Source: Bacteroidaceae bacterium (GTDB taxonomy: Bacteria > Bacteroidota > Bacteroidia > Bacteroidales > Bacteroidaceae). Taken from it: 40,235 nt of DNA. How positions within the stretch are numbered: the first letter of the stretch is position 1; each line of letters opens with the position of its first letter. The stretch spans positions 1 through 40,235 of the forward strand of contig JAKSLR010000028.1 in assembly GCA_024401095.1 (NCBI GenBank), read 5' to 3'. The position numbers and the translations under genes are program-made. Positions 1 to 7,643 of this stretch are shown piece after piece. The notes below the pieces were generated by a model. That model saw nothing but the letters and a program-made list of their open reading frames with translations, made no database searches and was not told the origin of the DNA.

Positions 1-2
1 GC

Positions 3-1136
3 TTATTTCGTTAAATATATGATTTTTCTATTTACTCTGTTAGCTACATGCTCCAGTGTTTCAAAGTCATACAGTTCATCGTGTGTGTCGAGCTCTCCTG
101 CAATAAATTCACGATGGGTTTCACGTTCTACCACCCCGAAGATATAGTTGTATTTAAATGGAATAAGCACATTGTTATCCTTGTCCACCGCTCCCCAGCG
201 ATTATTGCTGTTCTTGGCGTCCCAGTATCTGCCATCAACGGCACGCAGTGTTTGGTATGTAAATCTGGGATTACCCTGAAGATCCAGTACAGTTTGGCTG
301 CCATTGTTTACATTGTACTGTACCAGACAATCCATGCTATGCTCTATAACCAGCTCATGCTTTTGGAAAGCAATAACCGGAGTGCCGTTGTAGTGGAATA
401 GGCCATACTGACCTTGTGCATTTTTCAGCACGAAGAGTTCGTGTTTCCCACTGTATGATGGGGAAGCATAGTATTTCTCTTCGAACAGCTTGTTGTCGAG
501 CAAGTTGATGATGCCCCATGAAGCGGTGCCGCTTAACTCATCACTCACATTGAGCAACCCCTTACCCATGTTCACGATGAACTTATAAGCCTTGCCACCC
601 ACGGCATAGCGATATAATTCGTTGAGAAGTGCCTCTGTGTCATCAGGCATCGGGGTGTCCGGAATGTTATTTAACATACCTCCTAAAAGCTCCTTCGTGT
701 CTTTTAATTGCTCCTGCATTTGCTTCTCTAAAGCAGCACGTCTCTCTTCGTTTTGGGCTTTCCGTTTCTCGAACTCTTCTTTTGTTATATGCCCTTCGGC
801 CAGGAATTGCTTATTAGCAGCCAGATTCTTTTCATATACCTCGAAGATTTCAGCATAAGCACTCTCCTTAGCCTGTTCTAACCCGTTCACCGTGTTCTTG
901 CGAGCCATGTGGTTCATCGCAAGCTCAGAGTAGTCATGCACTCGTTTCAATAGCTCTCGTCCATGTTCACTTTGTGTAAAACTCTTTGACAAAGCCACCG
1001 AATATCGTGTTCCCTCTGTATCTCCCTTAATATATTGTACCAGAAACGAGACGTCCTCAATCACCGCCTCCTGGGCTTTTGATTGTCCGGTGAGAAGCAG
1101 TAATGCAAGAATGAGGAAAGATTTCAGATGTTTCAT
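3..1136 (-). CDS. Secreted WG-repeat-like protein with a coiled-coil middle
   Basis: The 377-residue protein starts with a clear Sec signal peptide (residues 1-21, ending SKAQ), so it is exported to the periplasm or outer membrane. Residues about 60-150 are rich in Lys, Glu and Gln and probably form a coiled coil. The C-terminal third has repeated segments of the type 'YGLFHYNGTPVIAF' and 'RWGAVDKDNNVLIPF', which resemble WG (KWG) repeats, a beta-rich fold of unknown role common in Bacteroidetes envelope proteins. The gene lies 57 bases downstream of the OmpA-type gene on the same strand, with a strong terminator between them, so it may be transcribed separately or by read-through. I saw no promoter in the gap. 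No enzymatic motif is visible and the function is unknown. The stop codon is inside the window, so the gene is complete. Confidence 0.75.
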   Translation of the reverse strand: MKHLKSFLILALLLLTGQSKAQEAVIEDVSFLVQYIKGDTEGTRYSVALSKSFTQSEHGRELLKRVHDYSELAMNHMARKNTVNGLEQAKESAYAEIFEVYEKNLAANKQFLAEGHITKEEFEKRKAQNEERRAALEKQMQEQLKDTKELLGGMLNNIPDTPMPDDTEALLNELYRYAVGGKAYKFIVNMGKGLLNVSDELSGTASWGIINLLDNKLFEEKYYASPSYSGKHELFVLKNAQGQYGLFHYNGTPVIAFQKHELVIEHSMDCLVQYNVNNGSQTVLDLQGNPRFTYQTLRAVDGRYWDAKNSNNRWGAVDKDNNVLIPFKYNYIFGVVERETHREFIAGELDTHDELYDFETLEHVANRVNRKIIYLTK

Positions 1137-1152
1137 AGTGATGGGTGGAAAG

Positions 1153-1184
1153 AAAAATGCCTGCCCATCCGAACAGGCATTTTT
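1153..1184 (-). terminator. Rho-independent terminator after the OmpA-type gene
   Basis: A perfect 11-bp stem (AAAAATGCCTG paired with CAGGCATTTTT) encloses a 10-base loop. On the minus strand it ends in a T run, 9 bases after the stop codon of the LamG-OmpA gene. The A run on the other arm would also let it work on the plus strand. Confidence 0.85.
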
Positions 1185-1193
1185 ATTAGCTCA

Positions 1194-2450
1194 TTACTTC
1201 TTAATGAACTCTACGCGACGATTTTTCGCCTGGCCTTCCTTGGTGCTGTTGTCGGCGATAGGCTCGTGGCTGCCCTTACCTACGGCACGCAGGTTCCACT
1301 CGTCGACGCCCAGCTTCACGAGGGCAGCAACGACGGCCTCGGCACGCTGCTGCGACAGCGGATCGTTCACCTTGTCCGAGCCCTGGTTGTCGCAGTGACC
1401 CTGTACCTCGAAGCGTACCGACTTGTTCTGCAGCATGTAGTTGGCCACCTTCTGGATCTCCTCCATCGACTCGGGCAGCAGCGTAGCCTTGCCTGTCTCG
1501 AACAGGATGTTGTTGGTCACGAACTTGCCGGTTTCCTCCATTGCCTTGGCAATGGCAGCCTCTGAAGCATCGGTAGCCTGACGGCCGTAGAGCTCGCCGC
1601 CACCACGTGCAATGAGCACATTCTTCATGTAGGCAGGATTCTCGCCGCGGAAGAAGAAGGTCATCCAACCAGCACCGGCCTTAGCATTTGGCACGTTGAT
1701 ATAGCGTACATTATCTACATAAAACTTGATGGCACGCTTGTTGAACGAGATGGCATAGTGGTGCCAGCGGTTGTTGTTGAGCTTAGTCTTCTGGTCTTGA
1801 TCGCTTCTCCCCTCCTTATAATTATTGCTCTCAGAGTTTGGTCGCACATAGCCAAGGCTAAGGGCCCCGTGACCACCCCAAGTCAAGGTGAAGATCTCTG
1901 AATCTCTTTGCTCATCAGGATGCATGAAGTCAATCTCGAATGAACCCTCGGTGTACATAAGATCAAACTCCACCGTAAACTCATCACCGAAGTAGTTCTT
2001 TGGGTTCTTGCTGATGAGAGGCTTGATCCAAGAGTCTTCCTTGGCAAACTCGATGGCCTGTTCGCCATTCACTGTGGCAATCTCTGCATTACCGCGCTCA
2101 AGATCCCACTTGCTTGGAAACTCACCAACTTGTTCGCCCTTTACAACATCTTCGAAGACAACAACTGAGCCGCGCACGAAGTCGCTCTTCTGATTGCCAA
2201 CCTGAGTTGCAGGTTCTTCATTCTCTACCTCTTCGTAGTCTGCATCGTTACTCTTGCTGTCTTTCTTGCTTTTCTTGCCATTCATCGCATCATCTACCTT
2301 TTTATCGACTTTGCGAACAACATTGTTCTCTACAGCATTCTGAGCTGCATTCTTAGCAGCCTCACCTAGTTTCTTCAAGAAACCCTGAGCATTCACATCA
2401 GTATTGCAACACATCAAGGCTACAAATACCATAACAATTGCTTTTTTCAT
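1194..2450 (-). CDS. LamG-like / OmpA C-terminal domain envelope protein
   Basis: Exported protein with three parts. A signal peptide (MKKAIVMVFVALMCC...) is followed by a charged linker. Residues about 95-280 form a concanavalin/LamG-like jelly roll ('GDEFTVEFDLMY', 'NNRWHHYAISFN'). Residues about 310-418 are an OmpA/MotB peptidoglycan-binding domain ('ILFETGKATLLPES', 'VQGHCDNQGS', 'LSQQRAEAVVAALVKLGV', 'NRRVEFIKK'). The OmpA domain should anchor it to peptidoglycan; the ligand of the LamG part is unknown. The frame is open 11 codons further upstream, but I chose the Met that directly precedes the signal peptide. The OmpA-coding end (1261-1380) is 67% G+C by hand count, much higher than the 5' end of the same gene (43% in 2221-2280), which suggests mosaic ancestry. 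Confidence 0.88.
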   Translation of the reverse strand: MKKAIVMVFVALMCCNTDVNAQGFLKKLGEAAKNAAQNAVENNVVRKVDKKVDDAMNGKKSKKDSKSNDADYEEVENEEPATQVGNQKSDFVRGSVVVFEDVVKGEQVGEFPSKWDLERGNAEIATVNGEQAIEFAKEDSWIKPLISKNPKNYFGDEFTVEFDLMYTEGSFEIDFMHPDEQRDSEIFTLTWGGHGALSLGYVRPNSESNNYKEGRSDQDQKTKLNNNRWHHYAISFNKRAIKFYVDNVRYINVPNAKAGAGWMTFFFRGENPAYMKNVLIARGGGELYGRQATDASEAAIAKAMEETGKFVTNNILFETGKATLLPESMEEIQKVANYMLQNKSVRFEVQGHCDNQGSDKVNDPLSQQRAEAVVAALVKLGVDEWNLRAVGKGSHEPIADNSTKEGQAKNRRVEFIKK

Positions 2451-2480
2451 ATATTGTTTTGTTGAGTTTATAATTGATTG

Positions 2481-2512
2481 CAAAGTTGCACATTATTTAT
2501 ATATATAGCAAC
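2481..2512 (-). promoter_or_regulatory. Possible promoter of the LamG-OmpA gene
   Basis: On the minus strand GTTG (2512-2509) is followed after 20 bases by CAACTTTG (2488-2481). This is a one- to two-mismatch version of the Bacteroidetes TTTG-N19/20-TAnnTTTG promoter, about 30 bases before the start codon. Confidence 0.4.
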
Positions 2513-2610
2513 CCCCCAAATGGGGGTATAGTCCCTTTACATTGTCCGTCCTTACGGACAGGCCTGTCCGTAAGGACGGACAAAGGAGTCCGCTACTACG
2601 GACTTTTTTC
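2511..2610. repeat. Cluster of three hairpins in a divergent spacer, including a 42-base perfect palindrome
   Basis: The 316-base spacer 2451-2766 contains no gene. It holds a small hairpin (ACCCCC 2511-2516 with GGGGGT 2522-2527), a perfect 42-base palindrome at 2542-2583, and a hairpin AGTCCG-CTACTA-CGGACT at 2587-2604 followed by six T. The palindrome is itself made of two units, GTCCGT-CCTT-ACGGAC and GTCCGT-AAGG-ACGGAC, so it can fold as one long stem or two short ones. The last hairpin looks like a plus-strand terminator although no plus-strand gene lies upstream. The cluster is upstream of the candidate promoters of both flanking genes. It may be a REP-like repeat, a protein-binding site or the end of an unannotated short transcript. 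Confidence 0.7.
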
Positions 2611-2689
2611 AGCTTAAGTAGTGACGAAAACCTATAACAAGCTATGATAAAACCATGACCAAGTTTTTCGCAAAAAAAACATAATTCTC

Positions 2690-2720
2690 TTTGAAAAAGG
2701 ATTTTTTATGCCTATTTTTG
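2690..2720 (+). promoter_or_regulatory. Promoter of the old-yellow-enzyme gene
   Basis: TTTG at 2690-2693 and TATTTTTG at 2713-2720 are separated by 19 bases, an exact match to the Bacteroidetes sigma-ABfr consensus. The start codon at 2767 leaves a leader of about 40 bases. Confidence 0.75.
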
Positions 2721-2766
2721 CAAAAAGTAATTTCGCAAACCTTGACAAAACCTCAACCGTAATACC

Positions 2767-3891
2767 ATGAAACTATTGAACCCCATCAAAATAGGAAAGC
2801 TAGTGCTGAAAAACAGAATCATGTTTCCTCCTATGACAACAGGATATGAAGGACAAGATGGTTCTATTGGAGATAAGAGTCTTCAGTTCTACCAGCGAAT
2901 TGCACAAGGTGGAACTGGCTACATCGTTCTAGGTGACGTAGCACCGGTAAGAACAGTAACCCCTACCCCAAAGTTGTTTATGGATAGCCAAATAACGTCT
3001 TTCCAGACATTGACAAAGACACTGCACGAATATGGGGCAAAAGTGGCTGCACAGCTTTTCTATCCAGAATACAACGTTCCAGAAATCAATGCGCTGATAG
3101 CAAAAGCCATGTCCTTACAAGATCCGGAGCAGAAGGCCCTGGCAACAAAGACTGCCTATGCTCAGATGCATCATGATATGCAGCATTTTGCCACAGAAGC
3201 TACAAAAAGTCAGCTGCAACAAATTAAAGATGCCTTGAAAGCCTGTGCACAGAGATGCGAGAAAGCCGGATTTGATGCAATAGAAATACATGGTGACCGT
3301 CTTTTAGGCTCATTCTCCTCTGCCATTCTGAATCACCGCACAGACGAATATGGAGGATCACTGGAGAACCGTGCCCGCTTCTCGCTAGAGCTCATTCAGG
3401 AGTTGAAATCTGTTTTGCCAGAAATGATCATTGAATATAAGCTTCCTGTCATCACTGTCAATACTGACGGGTCCTTGAGAGGAAAAGGTGGAGTAACAGC
3501 TGAAGAGGCACCAGAATTTGCTCAGATGCTGGAAAAAGCAGGTGTAGATTTCATACAAGTGGCACAAGCCAATCATACAGGAGACCTGTCTGATACCATT
3601 CCGCCTAGAAACAGCGTTCCTTATGCCTGGACAACACCTATAGCAGCAAGGGTAAAGCAAGCTGTCTCTGTTCCCGTAGCTACTGTAGGATGGATTCAGA
3701 CTCCAGAGCGCGGAGAAGAAATCCTAAACGAAGGAAAGGCAGATATCATCGGGTATGGACGCCCGCTTCTGGCCGACCCAGACCTTCCGGTAAAAGCCGA
3801 GAAGGGAGAAAAGGTCAACCTCTGCGTGGGTTGCAATAAAGCTTGTGTAGGTGGCCTTCTGAGCCGTAGGCCTATCTCCTGCATCAGATAG
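2767..3891 (+). CDS. Old yellow enzyme-type NADH:flavin oxidoreductase, single-domain with [4Fe-4S] motif
   Basis: This 374-residue protein is an FMN-binding TIM barrel of the OYE / 2,4-dienoyl-CoA reductase group ('LKNRIMFPPMTT' at the N-terminus, 'HRTDEYGGSLENRARF' in the middle, 'GYGRPLLADPDLP' near the end). The C-terminus carries Cys353-x2-Cys356-x3-Cys360-x11-Cys372, the iron-sulfur motif of the long enzymes (FadH, enoate reductases, bile-acid BaiCD/BaiH). Those enzymes continue for about 300 residues with a FAD/NAD(P)H domain, but this one stops two residues after the last Cys. The active-site motif, usually HGAH or HGxN, reads His175-Gly-Asp-Arg178, so the second substrate-binding residue is changed. 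It probably reduces an unsaturated carbonyl or acyl substrate with a separate electron donor; the substrate is unknown. It has its own promoter and converges with the pdxJ unit 15 bases away. Confidence 0.85.
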   Translation: MKLLNPIKIGKLVLKNRIMFPPMTTGYEGQDGSIGDKSLQFYQRIAQGGTGYIVLGDVAPVRTVTPTPKLFMDSQITSFQTLTKTLHEYGAKVAAQLFYPEYNVPEINALIAKAMSLQDPEQKALATKTAYAQMHHDMQHFATEATKSQLQQIKDALKACAQRCEKAGFDAIEIHGDRLLGSFSSAILNHRTDEYGGSLENRARFSLELIQELKSVLPEMIIEYKLPVITVNTDGSLRGKGGVTAEEAPEFAQMLEKAGVDFIQVAQANHTGDLSDTIPPRNSVPYAWTTPIAARVKQAVSVPVATVGWIQTPERGEEILNEGKADIIGYGRPLLADPDLPVKAEKGEKVNLCVGCNKACVGGLLSRRPISCIR

Positions 3892-3906
3892 AAGGAGAAT
3901 CAGAGT

Positions 3907-4569
3907 TCAGGAGTTAATGAAGTCGCAAACCTGATCAATCTGCTCTGCAAGCGAAGCACCAAACTTGTGTTCAAAGAAGGCACTGCCTATGGTAAAGGCC
4001 CAAGGCTGTACTTTCTTGATGAACTCGAGTCTTTCATAGCTGTCTATGCTACCTGCTACACATACAGGGATATCAGTCTTCTGCACCATATCTTGTATCA
4101 GCTGCTGCGCATCTGCACTATAACGATAGCCTAAGAGATCAATGCCAAAGACACCTTTTGCATTCAAGACTTCCGCCTCTTCCACCATAGATTCAATGCT
4201 GCCCTTCAAGATGGAAGGACGGCCTGCAATCTCACCGACAAAAGGCATGTAATCGATGCCGTGTTCCTGGCAAAACTGAAAGATGGATTCGCTGTAGCAT
4301 GTGCCCATGAGCAAATCACAGCCACAAGAAGCTGCCATCTTTGCTCCCTCCAGGCCTTCGGTTTCGGTATATGCCACTACCTCTAGTACCGTGCGTTTTC
4401 CACACTCTTTCATCTTCGCATAGATGCGCTGCATCTCCGGTAAAGGTAACGGCTGTTCCTTGAATCCCCAATACAAAGCCTTAGTGTGCTGGCACTCCTC
4501 AAAAAACTGATATGCATTCTCCACAGTGAGGTCGTTGTGGGTAAGCATTACAATAAGTTCTGGCGTCAT
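3907..4569 (-). CDS. Unassigned TIM-barrel protein next to pdxJ
   Basis: I do not recognise a precise family. The 220-residue protein has the rhythm of a (beta/alpha)8 barrel: hydrophobic strands ending in short polar loops ('TVLEVVAYTET', 'CDLLMGTCY', 'VFGIDLLGYRY', 'PVCVAGSID', 'AFTIGSAFFE'). The Gly-Ser pairs in the last two strands resemble the phosphate-binding loops of NanE, TrpF and related barrels, so a phosphorylated ligand is a fair inference. I chose the Met at 4569, two bases after the pdxJ stop; the frame is open to a Met at 4587, which would overlap pdxJ by 16 bases. The tight coupling suggests co-expression with vitamin B6 synthesis, but no reaction can be assigned. There is no signal peptide, so it is cytoplasmic. 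Confidence 0.7.
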   Translation of the reverse strand: MTPELIVMLTHNDLTVENAYQFFEECQHTKALYWGFKEQPLPLPEMQRIYAKMKECGKRTVLEVVAYTETEGLEGAKMAASCGCDLLMGTCYSESIFQFCQEHGIDYMPFVGEIAGRPSILKGSIESMVEEAEVLNAKGVFGIDLLGYRYSADAQQLIQDMVQKTDIPVCVAGSIDSYERLEFIKKVQPWAFTIGSAFFEHKFGASLAEQIDQVCDFINS

Positions 4570-4571
4570 GA

Positions 4572-5288
4572 TTAATCTTTCAGACAAGCAAGATACTGGT
4601 GAATGGTCTCTTCAATGCCTAGATAGAGGGCATCGCTGATTAATGCGTGACCGATGGAAACTTCATCCACAAAAGGAATCTTCTGATGGAAATATGCCAG
4701 ATTCTCAAGACTCAAGTCATGGCCGGCATTGAGGCCTAATCCACATTCATGAGCCACCTTGGCAGCCTCAACGTATGGTGCGATGGCCTTATCGCGATCA
4801 ACAGCATAGCCCGAAGCATACGCTTCTGTATAGAGTTCTACGCGATCAGCACCTATTTCGGCAGCCTTACGAATCATCTCTGGAACTGGATCCACAAAGA
4901 GTGACACTCTAATGCCATGACTTTTGAAATCACTTACCACCTTACGCAAAAATGCTTCATGACGGATAGTATCCCATCCCGCATTACTGGTAATGGCATC
5001 TTCAGCATCGGGCACGAGTGTCACCTGCGCAGGCTTCACAAGATTAACCAATTCAATGAATTTAGGCACAGGATTTCCTTCTATATTGAACTCTTGAGTA
5101 AGTAAAGGACGAAGCTCTGTAACATCTGCATAGCGGATATGACGCTCATCGGGACGTGGATGCACAGTAATGCCCTGAGCACCTAAGCGCTCGCAATCAA
5201 GGGCAAATTTCACTACGTTAGGGGTATTGCCACCTCGTGCATTACGGATGGTGGCTACTTTGTTGATGTTAATACTTAACTTTGTCAT
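4572..5288 (-). CDS. pdxJ: Pyridoxine 5'-phosphate synthase
   Basis: PdxJ condenses 1-deoxy-D-xylulose 5-phosphate with 3-amino-2-oxopropyl phosphate to pyridoxine 5'-phosphate, the last ring-forming step of the DXP-dependent vitamin B6 route. The 238-residue length and the N-terminal signature ('[17 protein letters not shown]', then '[13 protein letters not shown]') are typical. Further family marks are 'FNIEGNP', '[18 protein letters not shown]', '[10 protein letters not shown]', '[15 protein letters not shown]' and '[13 protein letters not shown]', which cover the phosphate-binding and catalytic loops. It is the first gene of a two-gene minus-strand unit with the TIM-barrel gene. Upstream, TTTT-N19-TTCTTTTG is only a weak promoter match. 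The protein appears intact. Confidence 0.97.
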   Translation of the reverse strand: MTKLSININKVATIRNARGGNTPNVVKFALDCERLGAQGITVHPRPDERHIRYADVTELRPLLTQEFNIEGNPVPKFIELVNLVKPAQVTLVPDAEDAITSNAGWDTIRHEAFLRKVVSDFKSHGIRVSLFVDPVPEMIRKAAEIGADRVELYTEAYASGYAVDRDKAIAPYVEAAKVAHECGLGLNAGHDLSLENLAYFHQKIPFVDEVSIGHALISDALYLGIEETIHQYLACLKD

Positions 5289-5347
5289 GATCTCTGTTTT
5301 TGTGCAAAAGAACTATGAATTCCAACAATATAAAAATCACAGTTCTC

Positions 5348-5371
5348 AAACGGGTAATAATTCTTCCGTTT
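5348..5371. terminator. Weak hairpin between dcuB and pdxJ
   Basis: AAACGG (5348-5353) pairs with CCGTTT (5366-5371) around a 12-base loop. It lies in the 109-base spacer after the dcuB stop codon. The minus-strand T-rich stretch (ATTTTTAT) follows only after about 10 bases, so it is a poor terminator at best. Confidence 0.3.
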
Positions 5372-5397
5372 AAGACAAAAACAGCATGACAATCTTC

Positions 5398-6723
5398 TTA
5401 ATAAAGCACCTGACTCAAGAGCACACCAATAACAAGCGCTACTGCTGTAGCTACCAGACCAGGCATCATGAAACTATGATTCAGAATATACTTTCCGATG
5501 CGTGTAGTACCCGTTCTGTCAAAATTCATAGCAGCTACCACGGTTGGGTAATTCGGAATGAAAAAATAACCATTTACCGCAGGAAACAAAGCTACCAGCA
5601 AATATGGATTCAGGCCCAATGCAATTCCCAATGGCATAATGGCACGCACTGTAGCAGCCTGACTATAGAGCAAGATAGACATGACGAACAAGGCCAGGCA
5701 GAACAACCATGGCATTTCTGTAACTAAGCCCTGAATGCTGTCTGTGAGCTCTACAATATTACCCTTAATGAATGTATCACCCATCCATGCAATTCCAAAG
5801 ATAGCAATAACTGCCTGCATACCAGCTCCAAAGACTGATCCCTGTGTAGCCTTTATACCATCGGTCTTAGTAACCAACAGGATAACTGCAGCCGCCATTA
5901 ACATGAGGATTTCTATCAAGGTAGGCATGTCCATGACTACCTCTGCCCCATCGACCATGAAATGCGGACGCAAAGACGGCAAAGAACCAAACAAGACTAT
6001 CAGCACTGTAGTAAACAAGAAGATTGCCACTGACCAGATTGCTTTCTGCTGTCCCTTGAAAAGGCCATTTTCCAGATTCAAGTGCTGATTCTGAAGGACA
6101 ATCATGCCCTCTTCTACCCTACGAAGATATTCCGGATCCTGATCCAGTTCCTTACCCACTTTCATGGAACATAAAGCACCCACAATGACACCTATCAATG
6201 TGGCAGGAACAGTGATGACAAGAATGTCGAAAAGAGTCACGTTAAAGCCAGCCAGAAGGCCCAGCATAGCTGCAGTAGCAGCAGAAATAGGACTTGCTGT
6301 AATGGCCTGTTGTGAAGCAATGACTGCAATGCCAAGCGGACGCTCCGGACGGATCTTGCTCTCTCTGGCTACTTCGGCAATCACAGGAAGGACACTGTAA
6401 GCCACGTGTCCAGTTCCGGCAAGGAAGGTAAACAGATAAGTTACTATAGGACTCAGAATGGTCACATGCGAAGGATGTCTGCGCAAAATACGCTCTGCCA
6501 TACGAACCATGAGATCAAGACCACCAGCTGCCTGCATGCACGATGCTGCAGAGATGACTGCCGCAATCATGAGCATGACGTCGATAGGTGGAGCTGTAGG
6601 CTGCAGGCCAAAAACGAAACAAAGGATAGCCAAACCTACACCGCCCATTACTCCCAAACCGATGCCACCCAGACGTGCACCAATAATAATTGCCACTAAA
6701 ACGAACAGTAACTGTATGAGCAT
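5398..6723 (-). CDS. dcuB: Anaerobic C4-dicarboxylate transporter (Dcu family)
   Basis: A 441-residue inner-membrane carrier with about ten to twelve hydrophobic segments and the DcuA/DcuB hallmarks 'LAGTGHVAYSVLPVIAEVA' and 'SQQAITASPISAATAAMLGLL'. The family exchanges fumarate, malate or aspartate for succinate during anaerobic growth, which fits a succinate-forming Bacteroidales cell with a menaquinone-linked fumarate reductase. DcuA and DcuB cannot be told apart from this sequence alone. Length and start match the family, and the N-terminus (MLIQLLFVLVAIIIGARLGG) is the first membrane helix. It is the second gene of a unit with djlA, whose stop codon is 10 bases upstream, so it is likely driven by the djlA promoter. 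Confidence 0.92.
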   Translation of the reverse strand: MLIQLLFVLVAIIIGARLGGIGLGVMGGVGLAILCFVFGLQPTAPPIDVMLMIAAVISAASCMQAAGGLDLMVRMAERILRRHPSHVTILSPIVTYLFTFLAGTGHVAYSVLPVIAEVARESKIRPERPLGIAVIASQQAITASPISAATAAMLGLLAGFNVTLFDILVITVPATLIGVIVGALCSMKVGKELDQDPEYLRRVEEGMIVLQNQHLNLENGLFKGQQKAIWSVAIFLFTTVLIVLFGSLPSLRPHFMVDGAEVVMDMPTLIEILMLMAAAVILLVTKTDGIKATQGSVFGAGMQAVIAIFGIAWMGDTFIKGNIVELTDSIQGLVTEMPWLFCLALFVMSILLYSQAATVRAIMPLGIALGLNPYLLVALFPAVNGYFFIPNYPTVVAAMNFDRTGTTRIGKYILNHSFMMPGLVATAVALVIGVLLSQVLY

Positions 6724-6733
6724 ATCCTAAATT

Positions 6734-7540
6734 TTATTTGATACCACGTGCTTTGAAAATCATCTCTTTAGCTGCATTAATGGCCTGGAATTTTTCCTCG
6801 GCAGCCTTCTTGACATCTTCACCCAATGTTGCCACCTTATCTGGATGGTGCTTCAATGCCAGACGACGATAAGCCTTACGTACTTCATCATCGGTAGCTG
6901 TTGGATCTATTTCCAGAACCTTATAGGCCTCATCCAGAGACTTTCCGCCAAGATTCAGCAGGGAATCAACTTCAGAAACAGTAAGATTCATGGCTACAGC
7001 CACTTCCTTTAAGGCATTAATCTCAGCCTGAGGGACCGTACCATCAGCTTTGGCTATGTTAGTCAAGAAAGAAAGGAGCTGAAGGCGCTGCTCGTAACTC
7101 ATGTTCTGAGCTATCTGCTGTCCACATTCCTGAATGGTATTTCTGAAAGCATTCGGATTACGGATTTCCATCTGCTTACGCTGTTCAAACAGGTTCTTCA
7201 GGATCTGTTCTCCCTGAATAACAGCATTCTCTCCAAAATTAGAGCGGAGGAACTGACGCACGTATTCCATTTCACTGTGCATTACCTTTCCATCGGCCTT
7301 GATGATATAAGAAGCCATGACCAATAAAGAGAACAAGAAACTGTTTCGCTGGCCACTGTTAAAAGGATCTGAAGATGTATAACCCGTGTAACGCGTATTT
7401 CCTCTGCCATTGAAATCAGAAGAACCTTCTATCATGTTGTCTGTATCAAAAAGTGAGCCCAATGCAAAACCTGCAAGAGCTCCCAAAGGTCCGGCAGCCA
7501 TGAATCCCAGGACACCGCCTATCCATTTTCCTATACCCAT
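6734..7540 (-). CDS. djlA: DjlA-like co-chaperone: glycine-rich anchor, TerB and DnaJ domains
   Basis: 268 residues in three parts. The N-terminus (residues 1-30) is a Gly/Ala-rich hydrophobic stretch ('IGGVLGFMAAGPLGALAGFALGS' region) resembling a glycine-zipper membrane anchor. Residues about 65-185 form a TerB-like helical domain ('FLFSLLVMASYIIKADGKVMHSE', 'IAKADGTVPQAE'). A C-terminal J domain follows ('YKVLEIDPTATDDEVRKAYR') with the HPD motif at 232-234. This is the architecture of DjlA, a membrane-tethered partner of DnaK. The J domain at the extreme C-terminus and the TerB domain before it match the family. The gene has a well-formed promoter and precedes dcuB by 10 bases. The link to dicarboxylate transport is probably only positional. 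Confidence 0.88.
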   Translation of the reverse strand: MGIGKWIGGVLGFMAAGPLGALAGFALGSLFDTDNMIEGSSDFNGRGNTRYTGYTSSDPFNSGQRNSFLFSLLVMASYIIKADGKVMHSEMEYVRQFLRSNFGENAVIQGEQILKNLFEQRKQMEIRNPNAFRNTIQECGQQIAQNMSYEQRLQLLSFLTNIAKADGTVPQAEINALKEVAVAMNLTVSEVDSLLNLGGKSLDEAYKVLEIDPTATDDEVRKAYRRLALKHHPDKVATLGEDVKKAAEEKFQAINAAKEMIFKARGIK

Positions 7541-7568
7541 TTTATCTATACTTTTCTTTTTCTAACTG

Positions 7569-7599
7569 CAAACTTAATCAAATTTTTGCTATCTGCAAA
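7569..7599 (-). promoter_or_regulatory. Promoter of djlA-dcuB
   Basis: On the minus strand TTTG (7599-7596), 19 bases, then TAAGTTTG (7576-7569) match the Bacteroidetes consensus exactly. It overlaps the divergent promoter of the glycosyltransferase gene. Confidence 0.75.
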
Positions 7600-7615
7600 T
7601 TAATTGCTACTTTTG
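7585..7615 (+). promoter_or_regulatory. Promoter of the glycosyltransferase-pyrC-plsC unit
   Basis: TTTG at 7585-7588, a 19-base spacer and TACTTTTG at 7608-7615 are an exact consensus match, 28 bases before the start codon. The TTTG box lies inside the spacer of the opposing djlA promoter, so the two promoters may compete for polymerase. Confidence 0.8.
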
Positions 7616-7643
7616 CATTATTAATTAACTCTTAAATAAGATA

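Noticed and set aside
1276..1668. 130-codon minus-strand frame inside the OmpA-type gene
   Set aside because: It is an alternate frame kept open by the high G+C of this stretch; it has no promoter, and the OmpA-domain frame is clearly the coding one.
3892..3906. Continuation of the old-yellow-enzyme gene after its stop codon
   Set aside because: The in-frame sequence after TAG does not resemble the NP-containing start of the FAD/NAD(P)H domain, so a simple nonsense mutation is not indicated.
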